The notes under the pieces were generated by a model, which saw only the letters and a list, made by a program, of their open reading frames with translations, did not search any database and was not told the DNA's origin. A DNA stretch of 64,000 nt, from contig NC_065874.1 of assembly GCF_933775445.1 (NCBI RefSeq), positions 8,265,001-8,329,000 on the forward strand, given 5' to 3'. The DNA comes from Argentina anserina. Taxonomy: Eukaryota; Streptophyta; Magnoliopsida; Rosales; Rosaceae. Position numbers and translations under genes: made by a program. This document shows, in pieces, positions 37,501-49,360 of this stretch. The first letter of the stretch is position 1. The number at the start of each line of letters is the position of its first letter.

Positions 37501-38353
37501 ATTAAGCATTACAGAAGCTCCCAGAAGATACTGTTAGTGGGAGGGGGATTTCTCTTTTGCTCAATCCTTAGCTAGAGCTTTCGGCTTTGCTGACAACATG
37601 GTTGCTACTTCTCTCGATTCCAGAGGTACTTCAAAAGTTTAAAGATTAGAGGACAGAAAATATTTGATTGTTCTGTCTATAGTAGAGGGTTCTCCCCTCT
37701 GACTTCCTATGTATGCTACCAACTTGCAGGGTCACTTATTATGAACTACTCAAAAGCTACGGCCAACTTGCTGGAATTAGAAGACAGGGGATGCAAGATC
37801 ATTCATAGAGTTGATGCTCGTGACATGCATTATCATCCTAACCTTTCCTTCATGAGGTTTGATTGCATGCTCTATAATTTTCCACAAGCGGGCTACATGA
37901 ATGATTCCTCTTTGTCTGAGCGTAACTCAACTCAAATATGGTAGATTTGTTACATCATTAACATGCATTCTTCAGTGCCTCTTTGCCTTGTTCATTTCCA
38001 TTACATCTTCTAATTTAAATATGCTAACTGCAATCTATTTCAGGTTCCATAAGAGATTAGTCAGACAGTTCTTTGTTAGTGCAAGGGAAATGCTGACTAC
38101 AAATGGAGAAATTCATGTGACACACAAGACAACATATCCTTATAGCGAGTGGACGTTAGTGAATATAGCAGAAGATGTTGGGTTGTTCTTGGTTAGTGAA
38201 GAAAGGTTCTCATTACTTGATTATCCCGGCTATGAAAATAAGAGAGGAGCTGGGATTTGTGATCAAACTTTTCCTGTGGGAATGTCTAGCACATTCATAT
38301 TTGCCAAGAACTACTTGTACTGTCCAGCTACCAGTTCTGACTTGGGTGTTTAA
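37501..38353 (+). pseudogene. DUF2431 (BMT5-like) gene with frameshifted first exon
   Basis: Three exon-like blocks (about 37501-37629, 37730-37939, 38044-38353) align with the intact paralogs at 50.1 and 51.8 kb and keep their intron positions. The first block starts KHYRSSQKILLVG, the S-adenosylmethionine loop of the family, but a one-base frame change just after it (GGGGGATTTCTC region near 37547) throws the rest of the exon out of frame. Exons 2 and 3 are open: MNYSKATANLLELEDRG and the conserved HVTHKTTYPYSEW and DYPGYENKRG segments. Either it is a recent pseudogene or a shorter product starts at the exon 2 Met (37741) without the cofactor loop, which would not be an active methyltransferase. 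Confidence 0.75.
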
Positions 38354-38747
38354 TAGTATTCGAAATGTATGGTAGGCTGCAGGCGTATTGCCTTGAATGA
38401 GTATTCAGTCAGGCTCCTTTATCCTTTCATGCATCTGGTGCACAAAATAATCTGTTTCATTTTAATTATTATGTTCCCACAATATTGGTGAAGAATTTGT
38501 TCTGGTTATCACCATCTATATTGTGAAATACCATTGCTGCTCCATTTAATCTGATTAAGCTAGTGGTCATCATGTCTAGCTATCTAACTATTACGAATTT
38601 TACTTTACCTTGCCAGAATTTATTAAATTGGTTTCAACAATTGGAATTGACTAATTTACTACCAATTGTTGCAATTGCTTACTTGTAACGCAAGTCCATA
38701 GCCTTACAGGAGTGCATGTGAAATGCTGTGTAAACTAAATTCAAGTG

Positions 38748-38925
38748 ACCTCTTTTGGTTGTCTTTGGTTAGTGAAGAAAGATTCACATTATCTGCTATT
38801 TTCTGCTATATGAAAATAATTTCTGTTATTTTTAGAAGACTGGATGAAAATAAGAGAATAGCTGGGATCTGTAATCTAATTTTCTGGTTGGAATGTCTAC
38901 CACATTCAGGTTTGCCACAGTTTCA
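38748..38925 (+). pseudogene. decayed duplicate of DUF2431 3' exon
   Basis: Repeats, with many changes, the segment at about 38186-38310. LVSEERFTLS and ENKRIAGIC match LVSEERFSLL and ENKRGAGIC of the neighbouring pseudogene, and the following bases keep the order of the original but out of frame, with an insertion between the two blocks. It is a fragment only. Confidence 0.6.
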
Positions 38926-39911
38926 GGGCTCACTACTCATAAAGACTATAAAGACTTGATAATGCTAGATTCTGCCATTCTGGACAAATAGGCAAGTGAA
39001 AGCACTGGAGCACAACTGCACAAACAGCGGTGCAGGGCTTATAACAATAGCATAGTAAGATCGATATCTTACATACATGATACATTAAAGAATTCAACTG
39101 AAGAATCACATACTTTGGCATAACAACAGCAGTTCATATATTTACTTGCTTTGTATCTCCTCGGTTATCTACGATTCTTGACAAAAACAGGATGCTCATA
39201 TACAAATGCAGTCTCATTTTGGCCAAGTATTGATAAACCATTGATGGACGTAGTTTCTGCTCCATTTCCATCTATGATGAATGCTCGCATTGTTGGTTCA
39301 GGCAAAGGCACTCTGTCATTTGTCAGCATGAAAATCACATCTGACATGGTGGGCCGTTTATCATCATTTTCTTCTGTGCACAGCAGACCAACATGGATGC
39401 ATCTTAACAATTGATCTTTGTCCTTACTAGAGACTTCTATTTTTGGATCCACTAGTTCTAACGCTGCACCCTCTTTCCATAACGCCCATGCCTGAAACAA
39501 GAACACATTCAGAATTTTGAAATCACCGAAAAAACCTGACCCAACAAGAAGAACAAAGGTTTTCGACATACATAGCCAGCTAAATCGACGGCGCGATCAT
39601 TATTGTAGAAGCTGTTGATTTTCCTACCACTGATGATTTCAAGCATCAACACTCCATAACTGTATACATCGGTTTTCATGGAATAGATGCCATGCTTTGC
39701 GTACTCGGGAGCCATGTAACCACTGCATCAAATGGAAAAGGGAAGGCATTCAGCGGATATACTCATACATGTATTAGCAACAAAAACTGACCACGATCTA
39801 GTGAACTGTTTACTTACACAGTCCCACAAATTCTGTTAGTCCTTTTTGTCTCTTCATCATCTGCAAAACTCTTTGCTAAACCAAAATCAGAAATTTTGGG
39901 ATTCATTTGTG

Positions 39912-39916
39912 CATCA
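39912..39916 (+). repeat. target-site duplication of copia element, left copy
   Basis: CATCA directly precedes the 5' LTR and reappears at 44826-44830 right after the 3' LTR. Removing one copy and the element restores an open kinase frame, which supports these as the true borders. Confidence 0.85.
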
Positions 39917-40195
39917 TATTGGAGGAGAACTTGCAGGGAGAACATGCAGCAACATGCAGCCAGCTTGGAGGAGAACATGCAGCCAGTTTGGTGGAGAACA
40001 TGCAGCAACATGCCTGCTAATCATCCCAAAGATCATCTGCTATATATATGACAATTTCCTGCAAGTCTTATGGACAAGAGAAATCAGTTATAAACATACA
40101 AGTGTAGATATATGTTTATAAGGTTTTAGTCATTGAAAATTTGTAGCTCTCAAGTTCTTATTCATTTTATTTCTTTGTGATTCCATATTCCTTCA
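39917..40195 (+). repeat. 5' LTR of copia element
   Basis: 279 bp. It is longer than the 3' LTR because a segment containing GGAGAACATGCAGC is repeated three times (about 39938-40016). Confidence 0.85.
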
Positions 40196-40215
40196 TGGTA
40201 TCAGAGCAGTGATCC
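40196..40215 (+). other. copia primer-binding site
   Basis: TGGTATCAGAGC follows the 5' LTR immediately. It matches the complement of the 3' end of plant initiator tRNA-Met, the usual copia primer. Confidence 0.85.
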
Positions 40216-40250
40216 TCATAGGACCTGCTTCTGCTTCTTAAGATTCATTT

Positions 40251-43200
40251 TATTTCTCATATCATTTAAAGATGACTGCATGAAATTCTTCTGGTCCTGC
40301 TTCAGATTCATCCTCTTCTGGTTCTAAATCTGAATCTACAGATACAAACTTGCGTCTTACATCTACCTTGTTGAATGAGTTCAACTATATCTCATGGTCT
40401 AATGCCATGACTCTTGCTATTGGAGGAAGAAAGATGATTGGTTTCATCAATGGCAAGATCAAGAAGCCTGCAGCTTCATCTCCAGATTATGATGCTTGGT
40501 TACCTCAAGATCAACTCATCTGAGCTTGGATGATTAACTCCATGGAACCAAAGATGGTGCAGATCTTTTAATACTCGGACTCGGCACTGAGCATGTGGAA
40601 TGCAATCAAGGGTTTGTATGATGATTTGAACAACTTTGCTAGAGTGTTCCAAATCAAGAAGGAGCTTGCAGAGACTCAACAAAGTAATCTTACTTTCATT
40701 GAGCATCTTGAAAATCTTTCTGTGAAATGGAATGAGTTAGAAATTTATAGATCTTAAAGAGAATTGAGAAAGACAAAATTTTTGAGTTACTATCTAGTCT
40801 TGGCTCAGAATATAAAGATATGAGAAGCCATGTTCTAATGTCATCAGAGCTGCCCACTTTCACAAATGTTTGCAACACAATTCAGAGAGAAGAGATTAGA
40901 AAGACAGTAATGAATGTGGATTTAGTTATTAGTCATGAGATAGAGAAGGCTGCTGAAACAAAAGCTTTTGCCAGCTCTAGTAGACCTTATAAAGGAAGAA
41001 GACCTGATCTCAAGTGCACCCATTGTGAGAAGATTGGGAGAGAAGGTATTGATCACCTTAAAGAGACTTACTGGATTCTTCACCCTGAGCTAAAAAACAA
41101 GTTTCATGATGTAAGGAGACAGTCTAAGCCTGTCTTCACTCCAAAGGCAAATCAAGCTTGCCTCTCAACTGCAGAAGGGATGCCTAACTATACTACAAAC
41201 CCAATTACTCTCATTAATGAGTTTGCAGCATTTGTTCAGCAAAGGCAGGGGAATGTACAAGGTGGAGATACCACTGCAATGTTAGGGAAGTTTGCAAGCT
41301 ACCTTGCTGAGTGTGATCTGGTTCAACAAGAAGAAATTCCAGGTATCATTTGTGTTATTTCAACTGCTTTGGATGTGTGCAAAAATAATGACTTTTGGAT
41401 TGTAAATTCAGGTGCCTCTGATCACATGATTAATAATGCTACCAACTTGAGTGACTTTCATGTTTTTGAAATACCTTCTCATGTATCTGTTGCAAATGGT
41501 AAAAAGGTTCTAATTTTGGGGAAATTGAAGCTTAAGTTATTCTCGAGTCACATTCATTCTAATATTATGTTAGTTTCATCTTTTCCATTTAAACTCCTCT
41601 CTGTTGGAAGAATTACTTACTCATTAGATTGTCTTGCAATCTTCTCAACAACTAATATTGTCTTTCAGGATCGAGTATCAGGGAAGAAGATTGGTGAAGG
41701 ATTCTATCTTAATGGCTTTTACTACATTTCGTGTTCTTCGAGTCTTTCTCAAGGTCTTGTTGTAGAATTATCCTCTCAACATCTATGACATTTACGTCTA
41801 GCTCATCCTTCAAGTCATGTTATGTCTTTTCTTTTTCCGAGTTTTAGTAAGCAATCTTATGAATGTGAAACATGTCACAAGTCTAAGTCTACAAGATTTC
41901 CATTTTCCAATTCTATGTCCAAGGCATCTCAGCTTTTTGAATTGATACACTCGGATGTTTGGGGTCTTGCAAGAGTTGATTCCTTTGATGGTTATAGATT
42001 CTATGTAACTTTCATTGATGATTTCATAAGAACAACTTTTGTTTATCTAATGAAGCATAAGAATGAAGTACAAAAATGTTTCCAAGATTTTCACAACCTT
42101 GTTTAAAATCACTTTGCTTCTTCCATTTGCATTTTAAGATCAGATAATGGCACTAAATATACATCCAAAGTTATGCAAAATTACTTAAGTGATCAAGGAA
42201 TTTTGCATCAAACAAGTTGTGTGGGAACACCACAATAAAATGGTGTTTCTGAAAGGAAAAACAAAGATTTGTTGGAGAAGACAAGAGCTCTCATGTTGCA
42301 GGCAAATGTTCTAAAGCGTTTTTGGTCTCAAGCAATCCAAACTGCTGCTTATATCATCAACAAATTACCTAGTAGGGTCGTGGAATTCAAGTCACCATTT
42401 GAGGTTCTTAAAGGAAGAAAACTCAACATCGATCATTTGAGAATTTTTTGGTTGTGTTTGTTATGTTCATATACTAGCACACAATCGTGACAAACTAGAC
42501 CCGAGAGCATCTAAATGTGTTTTTCTTGGTTACTCATCATCCCAAAAGGGGTATAAGTGTTATGATCCTTCATCTAGAAAGTTGATTTTTTCTCGAGATG
42601 TAAGGTTTGATGAGTCTCACTTTTTTTTTTCAATCCAAGGAAAATGATCTTAAGGGGGAGCTTATGTTTGATATTACTACACCAAGTTCTATTATCAGTG
42701 AAGAGCAACACAGTGCTGATCATATTGCAGATGAGCAAAATGGAGAGGTTTATGATGAACAAAGTGGCCAGACCTTATCAAGTTCTTCTTCTGATCACAT
42801 GACTCCATCTAATCCCTCTCTTAGCCAACATGATATTGACAATACTGATCATAATGCAGACGAAGATACTGGTGAAAGTAATGATGTAAGAGATCAAGAG
42901 CAATCTCAAAGAAGGTATCCTAGTTGGACTCGGAAACCTAATGTTAGACTTGAGGGTTTTGAAATGTATACTCCAAAGCATCCACTTGGGAATATTGTAA
43001 TTCTTAACAAGGTAACTCACTCTCACTCTGTGTTTCTATATCAATTTTGTGTTTTTAGAGAACCTAAATCCTTTGAAGAAGCAAATCAGTCACAAGTATG
43101 GAGAGATTCTATGCAAGAAGAGTTGAAAGCTTTAAATGATAATCAAACTTGGAGTCTTGTTCAACTTCCAAAGGGTCACAAAGTTGTTGGAGCTCGATGG

Positions 43201-44596
43201 ATATATAAGATCAAGTTTCACTCAAATGGCACTATTGAACGCTACAAGGCTAGATTGGTGGCACGTGGATTCACTCAAATATTTGGAGTGGATTACAAGG
43301 AGACTTTTGCACTTGTGGCAAAGATGAATACTGTAAGAGTCTTACTTTCTGTAGCTATCAATAGTGGTTGGTCTCTTTATCAAATGGATGTCAAAAATGC
43401 TTTCTTACATGGAGATTTGGATGAGGATGTTTACATGAGATTACCTCTAGGACATGATAAAGAGAATGAACCTGGTATTCTCTGCAAATTGCATAAAGCT
43501 ATTTATGGCTTGAAACAATCCCCAAGAGCTTGGTATTCCAAGCTTAGTTCTATTCTTCTCAAGTTTGGTTTTAAGAGAAGCCATGCTAACTCATCTATGT
43601 TCATAAGAAATGGAAGTGCTGGTAGGTTGATTTTTTTTAGTATATGTTGATGATTTGATCATTACTAGAGACAGTCAGGATGAGATTGTGTCTCTTAAAT
43701 CAACTTTGCATTCCACATTTTCCATTAAAGATCTGGGTTCTCTAAGGTACTTTCTTGGAATAGAGATGGATCATTCATCTTCTGGACTGTTTCTAAACCA
43801 AAGAAAGTATGTTGTGGATCTTTTGGAAGAAGCTAATATGCAGGACAGTAGCATTGCTTAGTCTCCACTTCCTAGCAACTTGAAACTTGATGATCCAGGA
43901 GAAGCTTTAATTGACATTTCTGTGAATCAAAGACTTGTTGGGAAGCTTATTTATCTTACCATTACCCGTCCTAACATTTCTTATGCTGTTAGTTTGGTCA
44001 GCCAGTTCATGCATGCTCCCACATCCACTCACTTGCAGCTTGTTAAACGAATTTTGAGATATTTGAAAGGAACTGTCACTAAAGGCATTTATATGCAAAA
44101 GAATGGTAATTTCACTCTTGAGGGTTATTCAGATTCTGATTGGACTGGAAATACATTGGATCGCAAGTCAACAACTGGTTATTGCACTTTTGTTGGTAAG
44201 AACTTAGTGACTTGGAAGAGTTAAAAGCAGTGTGTGGTTGCAAGATCAAGTGCTGAAGCTGAATATAGGGCCATGGCATCTGCAACATGTGAGCTGATTT
44301 GGTTGAAAATCTTACTTCAAGATTTAAGGATTGGTTGCTCTTCTGCTATTACATTACATTGTGATAATCAAGCAGCTATGCACATTGCTGCAAATCCAGT
44401 GTTCCATGAACGTACCAAGCACATAGAGGTGGATTGTCATTTTATTCAACATCAAGTGCAGTCAAAGGTGCTTCAAACTGCGTACATTCGATCTTGTGAT
44501 CAATTGACATATATTTTCACAAAAATTCTGTCTACAGCCCAATTTAATTATCTGCTTGCCAAGCTTGGATCAAGAGACTCCCTCAATCCAGCTTGA
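40251..44596 (+). pseudogene. broken copia gag-pol
   Basis: Pieces in order: gag-like region 40251-40800 (several stops; an ATG is followed by TGA after three codons), open stretch 40820-41788 with the pre-protease region and an altered protease motif (VNSGASDHM), GAG-pre-integrase and integrase 41822-42490 (HSDVW, FIDDF, SDNGT), reverse transcriptase 42607-43861 (ARWIYKIK, QMDVKNAFLHGDL, and YVDD just after a frameshift near 43640), RNase H/tail 43880-44596 ([18 protein letters not shown]). Interrupting stops at 42104 and about 42236 sit where CAA would fit, as expected from C-to-T change in methylated, silenced elements. It encodes no functional polyprotein. Confidence 0.88.
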
Positions 44597-44603
44597 GGGG
44601 GAG

Positions 44604-44825
44604 TATTGGAGGAGAACTTGCAGGGAGAACATGCAGCAACATGCATGCTAATCATCCCAAAGATCATTTGCTATATATATGACAATTCCCTGCAAGTCTT
44701 ATGGACAAGAGAAATCAGTATAAACATACAAGGGTAGATAGATGTTTATATGTTTTTAGTCATTGAAAATTTGTAGCTCTCAAGTTCTTATTTATTTCAG
44801 TTCTTTGTGATTCCATATTTCTTCT
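44604..44825 (+). repeat. 3' LTR of copia element
   Basis: 222 bp, aligned with the 5' LTR but without its 57-bp internal expansion. It is followed by CATCA and the resumed kinase exon. Confidence 0.85.
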
Positions 44826-45549
44826 CATCAAGTAGAATATTACCAGCTTTTATATCTCTATGAATTACTCTCGTTCGGGAGTATTTGTGCAAGTAAGCCA
44901 ATCCTTGAGCGATTCCTTCAATTATGTTGAAGCGCTTACTCCAATTTAGTAGCAAGTCACTGGATGAACCTGTCCCATATGTAGTTAACAACATCAGATA
45001 ACTGTGCAGAGATATAATTATTTCTTGAGCAAATACTTCCAAGGTCACTAAAGATTAAAGTCATATTATATATTCCTACCAAATAAATGATTGTATAAAC
45101 TTCCTTTCACCATGTACTCGTATATTAGAACTCTTTCGATACCATGAATACATAATCCTAACATCTGAATAATGTTTCGATGTTGGAATTCACGCAAGAT
45201 CAGCTCATTCTTCAACTCCGAATCTCCTTGTTTTGAAGTACTTGAAAGACTTTTTACAGCTACTTCTTGTCCAGTCACCATTTTTCCCTGAATGGATAAA
45301 GCAAAGTACAGAAATCCTTCAAGAGGAGAAACAACTCCCAAAATTTCTATTTATTTAACTAAATAAAGTTTTCATTATCTAAACCTCAACTACCTTATAA
45401 ACATTTCCAAATGCCCCTTCGCCGAGCTTATTCTGTGGCCACCATGATAGATGCATAGCTGAACTTATCTGATGTATTTCTTGTAGTTCCTCTCGACCTC
45501 TTAAAGAGTTTTAAAAACTTTGAAAAAACTTGTTTAATGGCTCCCTCCA

Positions 45550-48351
45550 CAATCACTCTTCCAGTTCCACCACTAGCTGGATGGGATAAAAAATCAGAGT
45601 TTGCATCGTCGTCCACATGCTTGCAGTTTCATCAGAATTTGTTTGGCAAAGTGAGGATGCCACTTCTTCTTCCTGTTTCGAGATGAGATTTATAACTTCA
45701 TCACACCATTTACAGGAATTCAGTATCAATAAAGCAAATTAAGTGCCATTGATGTCCATATGTGTGTATGTGAGAAGAAAGCAATAGAATAGTGAATGAT
45801 AAGCATAACAATTTGTATGGCCACATTAAACACCAACCATGACAGCAGAATGAGAAAGATCCTGAGAATCCACTTCTTTCTCAGTTAAGAAAGGATGCTG
45901 CATGCAATTGATAAAGAAGACGTATGAATACATGAAGTTAAAAAAAAAAATTGGGTAATAAACACTACAAATTCCCAACAGAAACATATTTAGTGATACA
46001 TTACAGAAAAGGAAAACTTAACAGATTTCAATTACTATTTACCTTAAGCAACTCACATGCGGATGGCCTTGCAGTTGGTTCCCTACCATTAAAAAGCAGA
46101 TAGAAACTCCAATTAAAAAGTTAGTTGGAACATGAAAATCAGTACTCTAGCTAGATGATCATATTTCCGACCAAAAAAAAATGCTACATGATCATACGAC
46201 CTATATAAGAAACATAACATACATATAAAACAATCACAAGATCAGCAAGAACATAAGCATTAGCATACTTTTTCAGACATTCGTTCAGAAAATCTTTAGC
46301 TGCAGAAGAAAGATGCTCAGGGATTGGTGGATGTGACTTGCTTGTCCCTACACAATAAAAGAAAGCAGCCTAAAGGAACATATCGTTAGTGCAACAATTG
46401 TGACAGAGAACTTTATATTAATATGAAGCTATCAGTATGTCAAATGATTACTGTCTCAAACGGTTGGTTCCTAGGAGGATTTCCAGTGGCCATCTCAATC
46501 ACAGTGCATCCAAGGCTCCATATATCTGCAGGGCTAGAAAATCCCATAAATAAATTGTTGAATATACATAAAAGAAAAAAAGAAGTATTTGTATCGTTAA
46601 ATATTTACATACAAAGAACCTTTAGAAGTTTATTTGATGCTATCTGTGTGTCTGTTTTTATCTTTTCCTTGCTCAGGACAAGCTGGAACTCATAGTTCAA
46701 ATATAGTTCTACAGAGCAGTCCGAAGCAAAACTTATACATCCATATTAGACATTGCTTTCTTATATTATTACTTTTATATGTCTTACTTTAATTCCTCTT
46801 TACCATTATTATTTGTATATTTCTCAATCTATCAAAGTATCCATAAACTCTCTCTCTCTATTTTACCCAGAGTCAAAATATCAAAATAAGCTACATCTCA
46901 CGTATAATCAATTAGCAATTTAGCATGCCTGTAGCATATAGTAAATGGAGAAAGGGTTAAAGTAAGGCTTACAAGTCCTGACCAGTCCCACAAATGACTT
47001 CAGGAGCCATCCAGTATGGTGTACCCCTTGTAGGCTTTGCACCTGAAACGGCTGCCTGAGATAGTGCACCTCACAATTAGATAATGAACACTAGACATAT
47101 AGAAAGCAACTGTAAAGCAATGTCTAAACCAACTCATCTCCACCTGTCTGGATGTACCAAAATCTGCTAGTTTAATGCGCCCTTTATTACCAACAAGGAT
47201 ATTTGCTCCCTGAAAATATATAAGCAAAACATATTATACATGATTACACTATGAAATTATTAGGAAAAAGGGTGTCAGATATATACATGCATCCGTTATA
47301 AAGATTAGATTATATCAGTAGCTGGTAAGGCACCTTAATATCCCCATGTATGATTCCTTGTTTGTGTAGATATTCTACTGCCAGCAACAACTGCTTGGTA
47401 AATCTTCTTATTACCAGCTCAAAAAAATCAGATAAAAAATGATGAACATAACCAATCCAGAGAACAAGGGACTATCAGACCATGCCTGCACTTTCTGTAA
47501 CTTTTACTGAACAAAACCTTAGTGAACAAAAAGCTTACAGGAACAGGAAATGATCCAAAAATCTCCAGTAGTGTTTGTATGGATCCACCAGGTACATATT
47601 CCAACAGCATAGTCAAGGTTTATCCTCCCTCTCGGTTCCCAAACATCTCTAAAAAGTAAAAACCAAAAAAAAAAAAAAGTACAGGGTCAAGAATGTGGAA
47701 CAGTTCAACTCACGCAATTAAAATAGATGAAAGAAATTCCCACTCACAACAATTTTTGGATGAGACAGGTTCTCCAAAACCCTCACTTCTTCTTGAAGCA
47801 CCTTGTTAGGAGCCTACATGGATTAAAATCATAGGTCGAAACCAGCTCACAAATTTATACATCAATAATCGATTATAAATCTACTAGTATTTAAAAAAAA
47901 ACAGAAAAAAAAACACACTCTCAAGTCTCAACAACAACAACAACAAATCACAACTAAAACGTACTTATATAAACCTAGAAGGGACAACCAAAAGAATGTC
48001 AAAGAAGGAAACCAAACCGACCAAGAACATATATATATATATATATATAGCACCAAAGACAGAACAAAGGCACTGCCACAATTGAACCTTTCTAGTAAAG
48101 CTCCCCACTTCCCCAGATTCAATAGAAGAAAACCCCTCCATTAATACCAATACCAGAACCAACACCTAAATGTCTAAACAAGACAAATCCAATGGCATAA
48201 AAAAAGAGGGGACCTCTTTAACAGCAATAAGCTCTCCGGATTGAGTATTCATGCCCATGTAAACACGGCCAAAGGCTCCGGAACCGATCAGATCGCCCTT
48301 CCGCCATTTGATCAAGGGCGTTTCGTCTCTGCAGGCAAGGATTGATGACAT
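45550..48351 (-). pseudogene. MAPKKK (ANP/NPK1-like) kinase, truncated and probably inactive
   Basis: About ten small minus-strand exons encode the kinase domain of the ANP/NPK1 MAPKKK family: 48351-48214 ([21 protein letters not shown]), 47813-47748 (LENLSHPKIV), 47648-47539 (LLEYVPGGSI, FGSFP), about 47420-47334 ([13 protein letters not shown]), 47209-47144 (GANILVGNKG, DFG), 47055-46973 (GTPYWMAPEV), 46533-about 46450 ([16 protein letters not shown]), about 46348-46269 (HPPIPEHLS), 46084-46044, 45897-45838 (HPFLTE) and a last block from about 45675. Anomalies: a one-base frameshift with a stop in exon 3 (near 47610), HGD in place of catalytic HRD, a shortened segment between lysine and helix C, and no C-terminal regulatory half. 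MAPKKK identity is firm; pseudogene status rests on the frameshift reading. The 3' end is uncertain and runs into the receptor-kinase fragment. Confidence 0.7.
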
Positions 48352-49094
48352 TGGTGGTGGCAAGAATGGAACTTAATTATCTTGGATATTAATCATTACA
48401 TATATATACACACACTCATGGAAGCTTCACCATTAAGTCGACTGGGGTCCAGCTATCAGACCAGAAGCGCCAGTTTATCAGAGAGTTCATACTTGCTCTC
48501 GTGCTGACTTGGTCTATATTCTAGAGAAAAATGTTGAGTTGCTGTGGCTCATGCATGTTTCCATGGATGCTGCTTTGGTTTACTGGGTAGTATTCAGTGA
48601 CGACGCGTTGGCGTTGAGAGTAGCTGGACTGCTGGAGCAGGCCTTACTTTGTGGGCCGGGCTATCGGGTCATTTTGTCGCGCTATTCGATTACTAAATGG
48701 TTTGTACTGTTTTACATTCATACTAAAATTAGACTGTACAGGTATGTGTATTTTCCTGGTCATGCACATCCACTTGTGTCATGCTTATTTGTATATCACG
48801 CGCTCTTCACTTCCATCTATTACTTAGATTCATATTATTGCAGTGCTTGTTTTATAGTTACTGGAACCGCCGATTAATTTACTGCACCTTTCCTATCATA
48901 CATTAGTAGGGTTTGCTTCAGTTGAGGCTATGAACAACTCATGATACATCATATCAGAAATGTGTAAACCTTGGCGGCTTGGCCTTTTCAATCCCTTCCT
49001 AAGATAAATGTTTCAAGGGCACCAGACGAAACACTTCATTTTATTCTTCGAAAGTTCAATATTATGCTGGTTAGAGCTCATCAAATACTGCCTA
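48352..49094. other. MAPKKK-like upstream spacer
   Basis: Upstream region of the MAPKKK-like gene. The 122-codon open frame at 48509-48877 has no recognisable domain or codon pattern and is probably chance. Confidence 0.4.
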
Positions 49095-49360
49095 CCTTGG
49101 CAAATATACATGTGTAAGCGTCTCCAAATCAAAAGTTTCATCGCATTTCCCATGCCAGATCCTCTCGTGTTTACATAGCCTGGATATTGCCAGGAGCAGA
49201 ACCTTGCTTCCTCAACCAGATATAACGCAGCCTCCTTCGCTAAGTCACTACTTTTCACCCTGAAAAAGGATATTTTCTCTTGTGCGTCACATGAATTTGC
49301 CCACGGCTACTTTGCATTTGCCTTGCACTGATGAAGTATCCCTTGACCAAATTCTTATGT
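49095..49360 (-). pseudogene. inverted DUF2431 relic
   Basis: Minus-strand remains of the third exon of a DUF2431 gene, opposite in direction to its neighbours. QIHVTHKRKYPFSG, LAKEAALYLVEEARF and QYPGYVNTRGSG match the intact copies. The blocks lie in different frames, with a stop after PFSG and a frame change after RGSG. No first or second exon is seen. Confidence 0.7.

Larger units (their letters stand above)
39917..44825 (+). mobile_element. Ty1/copia LTR retrotransposon, inactive, inside kinase exon
   Basis: A 4,909-bp element in order: 5' LTR (39917-40195), primer-binding site complementary to initiator tRNA-Met (40196 on), gag, protease, integrase, reverse transcriptase, RNase H, purine tract (GAGGGGGAG, to 44603), 3' LTR (44604-44825). 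Integrase before RT defines copia. It is flanked by the 5-bp duplication CATCA. The coding part is broken by many in-frame stops and frameshifts: throughout gag, at 42104, about 42236, a shift near 43640 in RT, at 43859 and at 44222. The protease motif has Asn in place of its catalytic Asp. About a dozen mismatches separate the LTRs by eye, so the insertion is not recent. LTRs begin TA instead of TG. Confidence 0.9.
39165..45616 (-). pseudogene. SD-type (CES101-like) receptor kinase fragment split by a copia element
   Basis: Minus-strand kinase exons: 45616-45394, 45287-45080, 44969-44826, then the copia insertion, then 39916-39818, 39722-39572, 39491-39165. Kinase landmarks are present: LGEGAFGNVYK glycine loop, VAVK lysine, [10 protein letters not shown] catalytic loop, DFGLA, GYMAPEY and a C-terminal tail ending in a normal stop. 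The best family fit is the kinase half of G-type-lectin S-receptor-like kinases of the CES101/At1g67520 group. No lectin, PAN or transmembrane segment is found upstream, and the first exon has no ATG. Two lesions: a frameshift before the glycine loop (near 45443, giving an early TAA) and the 4.9-kb element inserted in the codons between NILLD and MNPK. It cannot make a full kinase. Confidence 0.8.

Noticed and set aside
45428..45616. Open frame read as the start of a complete receptor-kinase gene
   Set aside because: The first codon is GTG, no ATG or extracellular domain is present, and a frameshift follows before the glycine loop.
48509..48877. 122-codon open frame upstream of the MAPKKK-like gene
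   Set aside because: No domain, unusual composition, no neighbouring exons.
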